A DNA stretch of 8,237 nucleotides. Source: Verrucomicrobiales bacterium. Its GTDB lineage: Bacteria > Verrucomicrobiota > Verrucomicrobiia > Limisphaerales > UBA1096. Numbering within the stretch: the stretch's first letter is position 1; each line of letters begins with the position of its first letter. The DNA is taken from positions 1 to 8,237 of the forward strand of contig PBKH01000021.1 in NCBI GenBank assembly GCA_002721375.1, read 5' to 3'. The notes beneath the pieces are model-generated. The model was not told the origin of the DNA. It saw only the letters and a list, made by a program, of their open reading frames with translations, and did not search any database. The translations under genes were made by a program, and so were the position numbers. This document shows positions 1-6,860 of this stretch, piece after piece.

Positions 1-185
1 TTGAATACGAGGAATGGGGCCGCGTGGAACTGACAACCTTGACACGGGAATTTTTCATGCCGCGCTTCCTCGAGCGCGACGAGGCTATCCGACGACCACC
101 TATCGAGTTGTATCCTTGGGACGGCGTAGCCGAAGTCCGCCCCTTCGGGGCACTTACCAAAAAAATCGTGGAGGGTGTCTACTAA
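1..185 (+). CDS. C-terminal tail of an unrecognised protein (5' truncated by window edge)
   Basis: An open frame enters from the left edge (first full codon at base 3) and ends at TAA 183-185, giving about 60 residues beginning EYEEWGRVELTT and ending KKIVEGVY. It is rich in charged and aromatic residues, with no transmembrane segment or catalytic motif that I recognise. The two other forward frames contain stop codons near the edge, and this frame keeps normal amino-acid composition up to its stop, so I take it as the real end of a gene. The next gene starts 27 bases downstream on the same strand, so the two could be one transcription unit. I cannot assign a function. A partner enzyme of the dehydrogenase is conceivable, but nothing visible shows it. 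Confidence 0.6.
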   Translation, partial: EYEEWGRVELTTLTREFFMPRFLERDEAIRRPPIELYPWDGVAEVRPFGALTKKIVEGVY

Positions 186-212
186 ACTAAAAATTCATAA
201 ACCCATTTTAGC

Positions 213-1655
213 ATGCTGAACATTCCTGTATTACGCTGGGGCGAACCATACGAGAGCCTTGAGACTGACGAGGTGATTCATCACCGCACCGGAGAGGTAC
301 TGGCCAAAGTAGGCCAAGCCAATCCAGGCCTGCTTGCGCGTGACATGCGCAAGGCCGCTCGTGCCCGTGAACTGCTCCGTGAGATTCCCATCAAAGATCT
401 TATCGAGATGATGAAAAAGGCTGGAGACCTATACCTCAACTCCACCCTGCCTCTTGGCGATGGCGAGCAGTCGCCCGATGATTTTGCCAGACAACAATCT
501 GCTTCCACTGGTCTGCCTGAGCACATGTGCAAGTTCAACATGGAGAAAAACCACTTCGTGTTGAACAATATGGATCAGATTTTCGATGCTCTTACGCGCG
601 GACTCGATCTTGAGATTCTCGAGCGCGGTTTTGGCGTGGAGCAACGTGGCGTGCCGGTCAGTTATCAGGCGCAGTCACCGGTGCTAGGCATGGTGCTGCC
701 GAGCAATTCACCAGGCGTTCATACGCTTTGGATGCCGGTCATCCCCATGCAGATTGGCCTAGTACTCAAGCCAGGTCCACAGGAACCATGGACGCCCTAC
801 CGTATGTTTGCCGCATTCACCGAGGCCGGGGTCCCTAAAGAATGTATCGGTATATATCCCGGAGGTCCAGATATGGGCGCCGAAACTGTCGGCCGATGTG
901 GACGTGTGATGATATTTGGTAGTACGCAGACGGTGAAAAATTACGCCGGCAATGAGCAAGTGCAGGTCCATGGCCCCGGCTATAGCAAGATTCTAATTGG
1001 GGACGACTTGGTGGACCAGTGGGAGGACTACATCGACCTAATGGCCGACAGCATTTACAAGAACAGCGGTCGTGGTTGCATCAATTGTTCCGGCGTCTGG
1101 GCCTCACGTCACACCGAAGAAATCGCCGCTGCACTTGCCGAAAAGGTGGGTGGCTACGAGGTCAAGGATCCCACCGATCCAGAAGCTGGTCTGGCTGCTT
1201 TCACTGTTCCTAATCAGGCTGAGGCTATCTGGGGTATGATTGAGGAAGGCTGCGAGGAGGAAGGTACCACCCACGTTACTGCCAAGCACGGAGATCGCCT
1301 GGTGCAAATGGAGCGTTGTGATTACATCCGCCCCACCATACTGCATTGCAACTCTCCGGAGCGAAAGATGGCCAACACCGAGTATATGTTTCCTTTTACC
1401 ACCGTTGTGAAATGTTCTCAGGAGCAGATGATAGACAAGATAGGTGGTACTCTTGTGGCTTCAGCTATTACCAATGATGAGGTGTGGGCTGCCCAACTCA
1501 CCGACGCAACCAATATCGATCGATTGAATATTGGCGCTATACCCACCATTGCGCTCAACTGGCTTCAGCCTCATGAGGGCAGCATTGTAGACTTCCTTTT
1601 TAGAGCCCGAGCTTATCAAACCTCTGACGATCGCCTGCAAAGCCTCTGTAGCTGA
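213..1655 (+). CDS. Aldehyde dehydrogenase superfamily protein, atypical (possibly acyl-CoA reductase type)
   Basis: A 480-residue NAD(P)-dependent oxidoreductase of the ALDH fold, predicted cytosolic (no signal peptide). Visible landmarks in order are VLPSNSPG near 161-168 (the Rossmann 'PWNFP' position), LVLKPGPQEPWTP at 183-195 (the cofactor-binding Lys is K186), HGPG at 253-256, NSGRGCINCSG at 284-294 with C289 in the nucleophile position and a second Cys at 292, and EYMFPF at 390-395 in place of ExFGP. The general-base Glu of the usual ELGG motif is absent. The HGPG segment looks more like the GPGN segment of CoA-acylating enzymes (EutE/AdhE type), so aldehyde and acyl-CoA interconversion is possible but unproven. 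The N-terminal 130 residues diverge from classic ALDHs. The ATG at 213 agrees with the family start I remember (MLNIPVLRWGEPYESL), although no Shine-Dalgarno is visible. Substrate unknown. Confident of superfamily, not of reaction. Confidence 0.88.
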   Translation: MLNIPVLRWGEPYESLETDEVIHHRTGEVLAKVGQANPGLLARDMRKAARARELLREIPIKDLIEMMKKAGDLYLNSTLPLGDGEQSPDDFARQQSASTGLPEHMCKFNMEKNHFVLNNMDQIFDALTRGLDLEILERGFGVEQRGVPVSYQAQSPVLGMVLPSNSPGVHTLWMPVIPMQIGLVLKPGPQEPWTPYRMFAAFTEAGVPKECIGIYPGGPDMGAETVGRCGRVMIFGSTQTVKNYAGNEQVQVHGPGYSKILIGDDLVDQWEDYIDLMADSIYKNSGRGCINCSGVWASRHTEEIAAALAEKVGGYEVKDPTDPEAGLAAFTVPNQAEAIWGMIEEGCEEEGTTHVTAKHGDRLVQMERCDYIRPTILHCNSPERKMANTEYMFPFTTVVKCSQEQMIDKIGGTLVASAITNDEVWAAQLTDATNIDRLNIGAIPTIALNWLQPHEGSIVDFLFRARAYQTSDDRLQSLCS

Positions 1656-1760
1656 TTACCCTTTGCTTGGCCAATTGTGTTAAACAGATCAGGACGAAGG
1701 CATTAATCCAGATACGCGGCACTGGCAGTTGACGGGAAAGAAAGGCTAGGTTGTCTGGTC
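1656..1760. other. Convergent intergenic spacer without an evident terminator
   Basis: The 105 bases between the stops of the dehydrogenase and the facing nuclease gene hold one GCTTGGCC copy (1665-1672). I see no hairpin with a T run in either direction. The short ACTGGCAGT inverted repeat near 1722-1730 has no usable loop. Termination here may be factor-dependent, or transcripts may overlap. Confidence 0.5.
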
Positions 1761-3155
1761 TTAAACATCAAACGATTCATTCAGCTTCGGTACTCGGACA
1801 TCTGCGCTTGGTTTGATTTGCCGCAAACTGTCTGCAAAGGCTAGGCTCGAGGCTTCCTCGCCGTGGACGACGAAGATTTTCTTTATGTTGCCGGTAAGGC
1901 TTTTGACATAGTTGGCCAGTTCGTTTTTATCGGCATGACCGGAGAAACCATCGAAGCTCGCGATCTTAGCTTTAACCTCGTGCGGTTCACCGAAGATGTA
2001 CACTGGGTTGATGCCATCACGGATCACGGAGCCGAGCGTGTTATATGCGCAGTAGCCGACGAATAGAATCAAGTCGTTTGGGTCGCTTATGTTGTTCTTA
2101 AGGTGATGCCGGATGCGTCCTGCTTCGCACATGCCACTTGAGCTTATTATGATTGCGGGACCTTCTAGAGTGTTCAGTTTGATCGATTCGGACGCCTTGC
2201 GAATGTATGTCAGATTATCCATTCCGAACGGGTTATCTTTTTCACGGAGGAATGTATAAATATCGCGGTTGAAGCATTCCGGGTGAAGGCGAAATATCTC
2301 TGTGGCATTTACGCTTAGTGGGCTGTCGACAAAAATCGGAAAATCCGGCAGCCGCCCTGCGTCGACTAGTTGGTGTAAAGTGTAGACCAAGAGCTGGGTT
2401 CGCCCGACGGAGAATGCAGGGATAATCACCTTACCTCCGTTGTTCAATGTTTGAGAAAGGAGCCCCTCGATTTCATCAGACAAACCAGATTGAGCAGTAT
2501 GTTCTCGGTTACCATAGGTGCTTTCAACCAGCAATACATCGACATTTTCGACCGGTTGTGGGTCGCGCAAGATAGCGTGGTCACCCCGACCGATGTCGCC
2601 ACTGAACAACAGTCGTCGTTTGTTGGATCCTTCTTCTATGTCGAGAATGATCTGCGCTGAACCAAGGATGTGTCCAGCATCACGGAAGCTTAGTGTGACC
2701 CCGTTGGTGATTGGGATCGGTCGGTTGTAACCCAGTGCGACAAACTGCCGCACTGCTCGTTCCGCATCCTCCGGAGTATAAAGCGGCTCGACGGGCGGCA
2801 GACCCTTTTTTTTGTGCTTCTTGGAGACGTAGGCTGCATCGGTAACCTGAATTTCTGCCGAGTCCTCCAGCATGATCGCCGCTAGGTCGCGCGTGGCAAA
2901 GGTGCAGTATACATTACCATCAAAACCCTGTTTGTAGAGGTTGGGAAGGTTGCCAATATGGTCGATGTGCGCATGGCTCAGAATCACCGCGTCCACCGAT
3001 TTGGGTTCGAAAGGAAAATTTTGGTTGCGATCGATCGATTCCTGCCGCTTGCCCTGATAGAGACCGCAATCTAACAATAGTCGAGTACCATTGACTTCGA
3101 GCAGATGTTGCGATCCTGTGGTTGTACGAACCGCGCCGTGAAATGAAATCTTCAT
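1761..3155 (-). CDS. Beta-CASP metallo-beta-lactamase-fold RNA-processing nuclease (CPSF/Ysh1-like)
   Basis: A 464-residue cytosolic metallo-hydrolase, predicted to act as a zinc-dependent RNA endo- or 5'-exonuclease. The metallo-beta-lactamase signature HAHIDH is at 61-66, followed by the metal ligand His162 in DAGHILG and Asp187 in FSGDIG. Beta-CASP motif A is Glu211 in ESTYG, motif B is His407 in SGHAD, and motif C is His431 in VVHGE. All expected catalytic residues are therefore present. The cap region also shows FSVGRTQ (248-254) and SSSGMCEAGRIRHHL (338-352), typical of the bacterial MBL-RNA-specificity family. I chose the ATG at 3155, which gives MKISFHGAVRTTTGSQ, the normal family start. 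The frame stays open to an upstream TTG at 3197, but that adds a non-homologous-looking leader. No clear ribosome binding site is visible. It is convergent with the dehydrogenase and divergent from purS, so probably monocistronic. The physiological RNA target cannot be inferred. Confidence 0.93.
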   Translation of the reverse strand: MKISFHGAVRTTTGSQHLLEVNGTRLLLDCGLYQGKRQESIDRNQNFPFEPKSVDAVILSHAHIDHIGNLPNLYKQGFDGNVYCTFATRDLAAIMLEDSAEIQVTDAAYVSKKHKKKGLPPVEPLYTPEDAERAVRQFVALGYNRPIPITNGVTLSFRDAGHILGSAQIILDIEEGSNKRRLLFSGDIGRGDHAILRDPQPVENVDVLLVESTYGNREHTAQSGLSDEIEGLLSQTLNNGGKVIIPAFSVGRTQLLVYTLHQLVDAGRLPDFPIFVDSPLSVNATEIFRLHPECFNRDIYTFLREKDNPFGMDNLTYIRKASESIKLNTLEGPAIIISSSGMCEAGRIRHHLKNNISDPNDLILFVGYCAYNTLGSVIRDGINPVYIFGEPHEVKAKIASFDGFSGHADKNELANYVKSLTGNIKKIFVVHGEEASSLAFADSLRQIKPSADVRVPKLNESFDV

Positions 3156-3346
3156 GCGCCAAGCTTGGCCGATAATACAACCAAGAGCAATTAACAATAA
3201 TGAGTGCTAGCTGGCGTTGTGGAGGATTTGCTACTATTAAAACCTTTCGCTTGGTCTGAAGCTTGGTGGTCTATCAATAAAATAAACTGGCCCGTGACTA
3301 TGCTTGGCCTAACAATACCTCAGCCGCGTCCTCGCGAGAGCAGTAG
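3156..3346. promoter_or_regulatory. Divergent intergenic region between the beta-CASP nuclease and purS
   Basis: These 191 bases must hold the promoters of both flanking genes. The centre (about 3230-3290) is AT-rich. On the minus strand a TATTAT box (complement of 3172-3177) lies 16 bases before the nuclease ATG. On the plus strand I see no convincing -35/-10 pair; TATCAA at 3272 and TATGCT at 3299 are weak candidates. The region has three GCTTGG-type words plus the perfect palindrome CCAAGCTTGG (3159-3168) and the palindrome CTCGCGAG (3331-3338) just before purS. No riboswitch-like fold or known purine operator is recognisable. Confidence 0.45.
3172..3177 (-). promoter_or_regulatory. Candidate -10 box for the nuclease gene
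   Basis: Read on the minus strand the bases are TATTAT, five of six matches to TATAAT, 16 bases upstream of the ATG at 3155. Transcription would start about 7 bases further on, leaving a leader of roughly 8-10 bases. That would fit the absence of a Shine-Dalgarno. No good -35 element sits 17 bases upstream (TTATTG at best), so this is a weak call. Confidence 0.22.
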
Positions 3347-3583
3347 ATGAAAGCCAAGATTGTGATCACCCCTAAGAAAGCCGTGCTGGATCCGCAAGGC
3401 AAAACGGTGCAGGCCGCACTGGAACAGATGGGTCACGACGGCGTGAAGGCCGTTCATGTGGGTAAATACCTTGAGATCGAGTTGGAGGGAGACGCCGAAT
3501 CGTGGCGGCCCAAGATAGACGAAGCATGTCATAAATTGCTTAGCAATCCGGTGATCGAAGATTACCATTTTACTATCGAGTAG
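3347..3583 (+). CDS. purS: Phosphoribosylformylglycinamidine synthase subunit PurS
   Basis: A 78-residue cytosolic protein, close to the usual PurS length of about 80. It is the small structural subunit of the PurS-PurQ-PurL complex, which makes formylglycinamidine ribonucleotide from FGAR, glutamine and ATP. It helps dock the glutaminase PurQ onto PurL and assists ammonia transfer. The sequence shows the family pattern: a first beta strand [20 protein letters not shown], a helix [13 protein letters not shown], then [13 protein letters not shown] (the conserved VR/HxGKxxE element), and an ending [18 protein letters not shown]-type weak ribosome site lies at about 3336-3340, 6 bases before the ATG. 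purQ follows after 7 bases, the classic purS-purQ pair, so the two are almost certainly cotranscribed. Nothing is odd in the protein. Confidence 0.95.
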   Translation: MKAKIVITPKKAVLDPQGKTVQAALEQMGHDGVKAVHVGKYLEIELEGDAESWRPKIDEACHKLLSNPVIEDYHFTIE

Positions 3584-3590
3584 CTCACCG

Positions 3591-4319
3591 ATGCACTTTG
3601 CTGTTCTCCAGTTTCCCGGCTCCAACTGCGATCAGGACTGTGTTCACGTTTTAGCCAACGTGCTCGGACAGCAAGCCGATTATCTTTGGCACAAGGAGGA
3701 ATCACTAGGCAATGCCGATGCCGTGATTGTTCCGGGTGGATTCAGCTACGGCGACTATCTACGCACTGGTTCTATCGCGCAATTTAGCCCTGTTATGAAG
3801 TCCGTTAAGGCGTTTGCCAACGAAGGCGGTTTGGTCCTCGGGATTTGCAATGGTTTTCAAATTTTATGCGAGTCCGGTTTGTTACCCGGCGCATTGGTAC
3901 GAAACCGATCGCTGCAATTTAGATGCGAACATGTTTATCTCAGAGTGCCGACTGCCGACTCGCCGTTCACTAGCGATGTTCCTGAGGGTATGCAGCTTCG
4001 TATGCCAATCGCCCATGGTGAAGGCTGCTATTTTGCAGAAGAGCAAACTCTGATTAGTCTTCAAGCGAACGATCAAATACTTTTTCAATATACTAATGAG
4101 ACCGGGGAATTGACTGACGAAGCAAACCCCAATGGCTCGATATTGAACATAGCCGGCATATGCAACGAAGGACGCAATGTTTGTGGAATGATGCCTCACC
4201 CAGAGCGTGCCAGCGAAAACGTTCTAGGCGGTAATGACGGGCGGCTAGTGTTTGATAGCATGCTTCACTATTTCGAGGACAAGGCAGATTTAACCCAGGC
4301 TTTTAAGGTCAAAACCTGA
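3591..4319 (+). CDS. purQ: Phosphoribosylformylglycinamidine synthase subunit PurQ (glutamine amidotransferase)
   Basis: A 242-residue class I glutamine amidotransferase that hydrolyses glutamine and feeds ammonia to PurL in the FGAM synthase complex, step four of de novo purine synthesis. The start [14 protein letters not shown] is diagnostic of stand-alone PurQ. The nucleophile is Cys86 in LGICNGFQ, and the other triad members are His203 and Glu205 in [15 protein letters not shown]-like strand [16 protein letters not shown] (46-60) and AHGEGCYF (141-148) are also family features. The length is slightly above the typical 225-230 owing to a C-terminal tail, [13 protein letters not shown]. It starts 7 bases after the purS stop with no evident ribosome site, so translation may depend on coupling to purS. 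purL is not the next gene, because the unit ends at the hairpin downstream; PurL must be encoded elsewhere. Confidence 0.97.
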   Translation: MHFAVLQFPGSNCDQDCVHVLANVLGQQADYLWHKEESLGNADAVIVPGGFSYGDYLRTGSIAQFSPVMKSVKAFANEGGLVLGICNGFQILCESGLLPGALVRNRSLQFRCEHVYLRVPTADSPFTSDVPEGMQLRMPIAHGEGCYFAEEQTLISLQANDQILFQYTNETGELTDEANPNGSILNIAGICNEGRNVCGMMPHPERASENVLGGNDGRLVFDSMLHYFEDKADLTQAFKVKT

Positions 4320-4423
4320 CTAGACCAGTCTGTCGTTTTCAGGGTTGCCATAGTGAAAATTAGGGTTAGAATCAGCGTTTAGCGACCTGTGGCATCCCCC
4401 TCCCATCCCAGCCATGGGTCGTA

Positions 4424-4473
4424 GGCCGTCGGCAAACCTCCACACCCATCCCATTGCCGGCGGCCGCTTTTTT
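4424..4473 (+). terminator. Intrinsic terminator of the purS-purQ unit
   Basis: A 12-base stem pairs GGCCGTCGGCAA (4424-4435) with TTGCCGGCGGCC (4454-4465) around an 18-base loop. It is followed by GC and then six T residues (4468-4473). On the plus strand the only non-Watson-Crick pair is a G-U wobble. On the minus strand the same position becomes a C-A mismatch and no T run follows, so the element is built for plus-strand termination. The T tract overlaps the TAA stop codon of the facing membrane-protein gene by two bases. It lies 104 bases beyond the purQ stop. Confidence 0.85.
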
Positions 4474-5329
4474 AGCCCAAATGCCTTACTAGAAGTGAGT
4501 CATCGAGCGCCTCATCATTAGTGTTGTCAAGGTGCCGGAAACCTGGTCTCACGACTAAAAACCAGACTCCAACGCCTAGCAGCGTGCCCATTATAGTATC
4601 CCAAATGAAATGCTGTTTGGTAGTGAGCACACTTACCCATAGGCCTGCCCACGCTAACCACAGCAGTGACACGGCCCATGTCCATTTACGCTGAATCCAC
4701 CAACGTGCTACGCCTGTTGCGATGATGAAGCTCTGAGCGATGTGAAGGCATGGCCAGGCGTTGAACGGCTTGTCTAGTGCATGAAATGCCTTGAACAGAA
4801 ACTGGTGAAGCGGCGCCATCTGTTGAAGATTTAGCTGCCATCGTAGATCGATGTCTGCGGGGAATAAGAAAAAACATGGGAAGGCAATCCAACTCGAGAG
4901 CACCCAACCCTGCGCCATGACCAGAGACTCCGCCCGTCCGCGTTCATTTTTTTTCGCTGCATAAAAGCCAAAGTAGTAGGCGAAGAGCGAAAGATAAAAC
5001 CAGATCGACCAGTCGACCACTGGGATTTTGTAATCGAGGAATCTGCCTTCGCCGTCCTTAAAGAGTGACTTGGGATCCCAAACCGTGCGCTCATCCTGTT
5101 GCGAGACTTTGAATGTGTTCCGCTGGGCTACCGTCTCTTCACTGAGCGGTGTGTGATCCGACCAGGCGGCCATCCGGTTGAACACCATATATGGGCTAAT
5201 GAGCACCAGTACTGCAAACATGAGCAAAACCGGATAGATCAGTCCGTTTGCCATGTTGCGGCATTTCCAGACCGGTTTCCAGATCCGCCAGAATCGGGCT
5301 CCGAACGGGATCGTGGAGAGGTCGGTCAC
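4472..5329 (-). CDS. PAP2-superfamily integral membrane protein (Aur1/IPC-synthase-like motifs)
   Basis: A 285-residue polytopic membrane protein with about five to six hydrophobic segments (near 28-48, 105-124, 138-157, 195-210, 216-234 and 246-262). The acid-phosphatase signature is present in altered form. PCLH (193-196) replaces the usual PSGH and gives His196, and TKQHFIWD (237-244) supplies the His240 and Asp244 of the third motif. No clear KxxxxxxRP first motif is seen. The PxxH plus xxHxxxD arrangement is that of the PAP2_3/Aur1-like group, which contains lipid phosphatases and inositol-phosphoceramide synthases. A phosphatase or a head-group phosphotransferase are both possible. The start is GTG at 5329, only 6 bases after the stop of the upstream sulfatase, so translational coupling is likely; ATG at 5254 (Met26) is the alternative but would shorten the N-terminus. 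The last gene of the cluster. Confidence 0.82.
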   Translation of the reverse strand: MTDLSTIPFGARFWRIWKPVWKCRNMANGLIYPVLLMFAVLVLISPYMVFNRMAAWSDHTPLSEETVAQRNTFKVSQQDERTVWDPKSLFKDGEGRFLDYKIPVVDWSIWFYLSLFAYYFGFYAAKKNERGRAESLVMAQGWVLSSWIAFPCFFLFPADIDLRWQLNLQQMAPLHQFLFKAFHALDKPFNAWPCLHIAQSFIIATGVARWWIQRKWTWAVSLLWLAWAGLWVSVLTTKQHFIWDTIMGTLLGVGVWFLVVRPGFRHLDNTNDEALDDSLLVRHLG

Positions 5330-5335
5330 AGGCGA

Positions 5336-6799
5336 TTATTGCTTGGTCAAGCGGCCGGCTTCACGTTGACCGCTGCCTTTTTTGCCCTGGTCACCCAATT
5401 CCTTTCGCATCGCTTGGCCAAGCGCCTCCATTTTAGCAACTACTTCCGGGTGCTTGGCCTTCACATCGGTCGATTCGCCGATGTCCTCCTCAAGGTTAAA
5501 CAGAGAGAGACCTATTTTGGCTTGGCTGTACTTGGTCGGTATGCCGCCGGTGCCACCTGGTTTGCCGGCCATTGTGCGGTATCCATGTGGGAAGTGGAGT
5601 TTCCATTTGTCCATTCGAATCGCCTGCAACTGCTGGCCGTAATAGAAATAATACGCTTCCTGCGGGCTCTTGTCATTCTTGCCGGTGATTAGATTGACAA
5701 TGCTTTTACCGTCAATTTTGTGGTTGGGTAGTTTGGCTCCGATTAGCTCTGCTACTGTCGGCAGGATGTCGATGGTCATTGCCGGGGTGCTGCAGACGCT
5801 GTCGGCCGGGACGGTTTCTGGCCACCACATCAATGTGCTTTCCCGGCAGCCTCCGTCGAACATCGTTCCTTTGCCTTCACGCAATGGGCTAGCCGACCCT
5901 GCATGGTCGCCGTAGCTGAGCCATGGTCCGTTGTCGCTGGTGAAGATTACAAGTGTGTCCTTGTCGAGTTTGTATTTGTGTAGGGCATTGAGAATTTGCC
6001 CAACGCTCCAGTCGACCTCCATCATCACGTCTCCGAACAAGCCGGCACCGCTTTTGCCCTTGAATTTATCCGACACAAATAGAGGTACATGAACCATTGA
6101 GTGCGGAATATATAGAAAAAATGGGTTGTCTTTATTTTTCTCGATGAATTGCACCGCGCGTTCTGTGTACTGGGTTGTCAGCAGCTCCTGATCCTTGCCG
6201 GAGACCTGAGAGTTGATGATTTCGTTCTTGTCGATCAATGGAAGGTGTGGCCAGCGCTTTAGGCGTTCCTTCATCGGAAGGTGCAATACGCCAGGATGGT
6301 ACGGCCACATGTCGTTTGAGTATGGAAGTCCGAAGTAATCGTCGAAGCCGTGCTGCATAGGCAGGAATGGTTTGTGATGGCCAAGGTGCCACTTGCCATA
6401 GATAGCAGTTGCATAGCCTTTTTGTTTGCAGATCTCGGCGAGCGTCACTTCACTGGCATTCAGCCCATTTTTGGATTTTGGGCCTAGCGCTCCGAAGATA
6501 CCAACACGAACGTTGTAGCAACCTGTCAACAAGCCTGCACGTGATGCACTGCAAACAGCCTGTGTTACGTAAAAGTCGGTGAACTTGCGTCCTTCTTTGG
6601 CCATGCGATCCAGGTATGGAGTCGGATAGGCTTTGGCTCCGAACGGTCCGATGTCTGCATAAGCCATATCGTCCATGAAGATAAGGACTATATTGGGGGA
6701 TTTTGTTTTGGCGGTAACTGTCTGCGTGGATAGGGTAACGGCAAGGATTAAGATCGCCATCAGGCAGGCAAGCGAAAAGGTCTGAGTTCGTGAGGTCAT
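5336..6799 (-). CDS. Exported sulfatase, arylsulfatase A/GALNS-like (S1 family), CSASR motif
   Basis: A 487-residue formylglycine-dependent sulfatase, predicted to cleave sulfate esters of a glycan outside the cytoplasm. The N-terminus is a signal peptide (hydrophobic 9-25, likely cleavage after VTA at 28-30). Metal ligands are Asp43 and Asp44 in FMDDM and Asp289-Asn290 in TSDNG. Cys83 in CSASR (83-87) is the residue to be converted to formylglycine, with LLTG following. Lys136 and His138 lie in GKWHLG, His233 in IPHSMVH, and Lys310 with R319 in REGKGT and FDGGCRE. The C-terminal subdomain has the usual LFNLEEDIGE near 433-442. Ala replaces the Pro of the common CxPxR motif. ATG 6799 is chosen because it opens the signal peptide; a GGAAGG-like site sits about 12 bases upstream. 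It lies 61 bases after the other sulfatase and is followed by the PAP2 gene. The exact substrate is unknown. Confidence 0.93.
   Translation of the reverse strand: MTSRTQTFSLACLMAILILAVTLSTQTVTAKTKSPNIVLIFMDDMAYADIGPFGAKAYPTPYLDRMAKEGRKFTDFYVTQAVCSASRAGLLTGCYNVRVGIFGALGPKSKNGLNASEVTLAEICKQKGYATAIYGKWHLGHHKPFLPMQHGFDDYFGLPYSNDMWPYHPGVLHLPMKERLKRWPHLPLIDKNEIINSQVSGKDQELLTTQYTERAVQFIEKNKDNPFFLYIPHSMVHVPLFVSDKFKGKSGAGLFGDVMMEVDWSVGQILNALHKYKLDKDTLVIFTSDNGPWLSYGDHAGSASPLREGKGTMFDGGCRESTLMWWPETVPADSVCSTPAMTIDILPTVAELIGAKLPNHKIDGKSIVNLITGKNDKSPQEAYYFYYGQQLQAIRMDKWKLHFPHGYRTMAGKPGGTGGIPTKYSQAKIGLSLFNLEEDIGESTDVKAKHPEVVAKMEALGQAMRKELGDQGKKGSGQREAGRLTKQ
5341..5352. repeat. 12-base palindrome-like GCTTGGTCAAGC at the end of the arylsulfatase-like gene
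   Basis: The arms GCTTG and CAAGC are perfect around the centre GT. The element differs from the palindrome at 5412 by one base. It covers the last codons (RLTKQ) two bases before the stop codon and 12 bases before the GTG start of the PAP2 gene. In the transcript it could form a small hairpin at the gene junction. Confidence 0.45.
5412..5423. repeat. 12-base palindrome GCTTGGCCAAGC
   Basis: A perfect palindrome inside the 3' part of the arylsulfatase-like gene, containing both orientations of the octamer that recurs across the window (GCTTGGCC 5412-5419 and GGCCAAGC 5416-5423). It encodes LGQA there. A further copy follows at 5452-5459 in a different codon phase (KAKH), so the word is not kept by protein sequence alone. 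Confidence 0.55.
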
Positions 6800-6848
6800 A
6801 GGCGCTGAGAGCCTTCCTCAAATTGCTTAGCTTGGCCAGTCGATTTCC

Positions 6849-6860
6849 GCTTGCTCAAGC
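6849..6860. repeat. 12-base palindrome GCTTG-CT-CAAGC directly after the SGSH-like sulfatase stop
   Basis: The perfect 5-base inverted repeat with a 2-base centre abuts the TGA stop (6861-6863) on the 3' side of the minus-strand gene. It has no T run after it, so it is not a classic terminator. It shares the GCTTG...CAAGC arms with palindromes at 5341 and 5412. It sits within 20 bases of GCTTGGCC copies at 6830 and 6869. Confidence 0.5.

Noticed and set aside
3156..3197. N-terminal extension of the beta-CASP protein from a TTG at 3197
   Set aside because: The extra 14 residues precede the standard family start MKISFHGA, and a normal ATG exists at 3155.
3320..3625. 101-codon minus-strand open frame over purS
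   Set aside because: Entirely antisense to purS and the purQ start, which are unambiguous.
4320..4423. TTAGGGTTAG and repeated CCCATCCCA words after purQ
   Set aside because: The words are short, occur once or twice and show no array structure; probably chance in a small spacer.
5099..5692. 197-codon plus-strand open frame
   Set aside because: It lies antisense across the junction of the PAP2 and sulfatase genes, both of which have clear catalytic motifs. Its translation is Arg/Phe/Leu-rich and shows no family pattern.
6764..6775. Lipobox-like LAC at residues 10-12 of the arylsulfatase-like protein
   Set aside because: The Cys comes before most of the hydrophobic stretch, so it cannot be a lipoprotein cleavage site; a standard signal peptidase I site (VTA) follows at residue 30.
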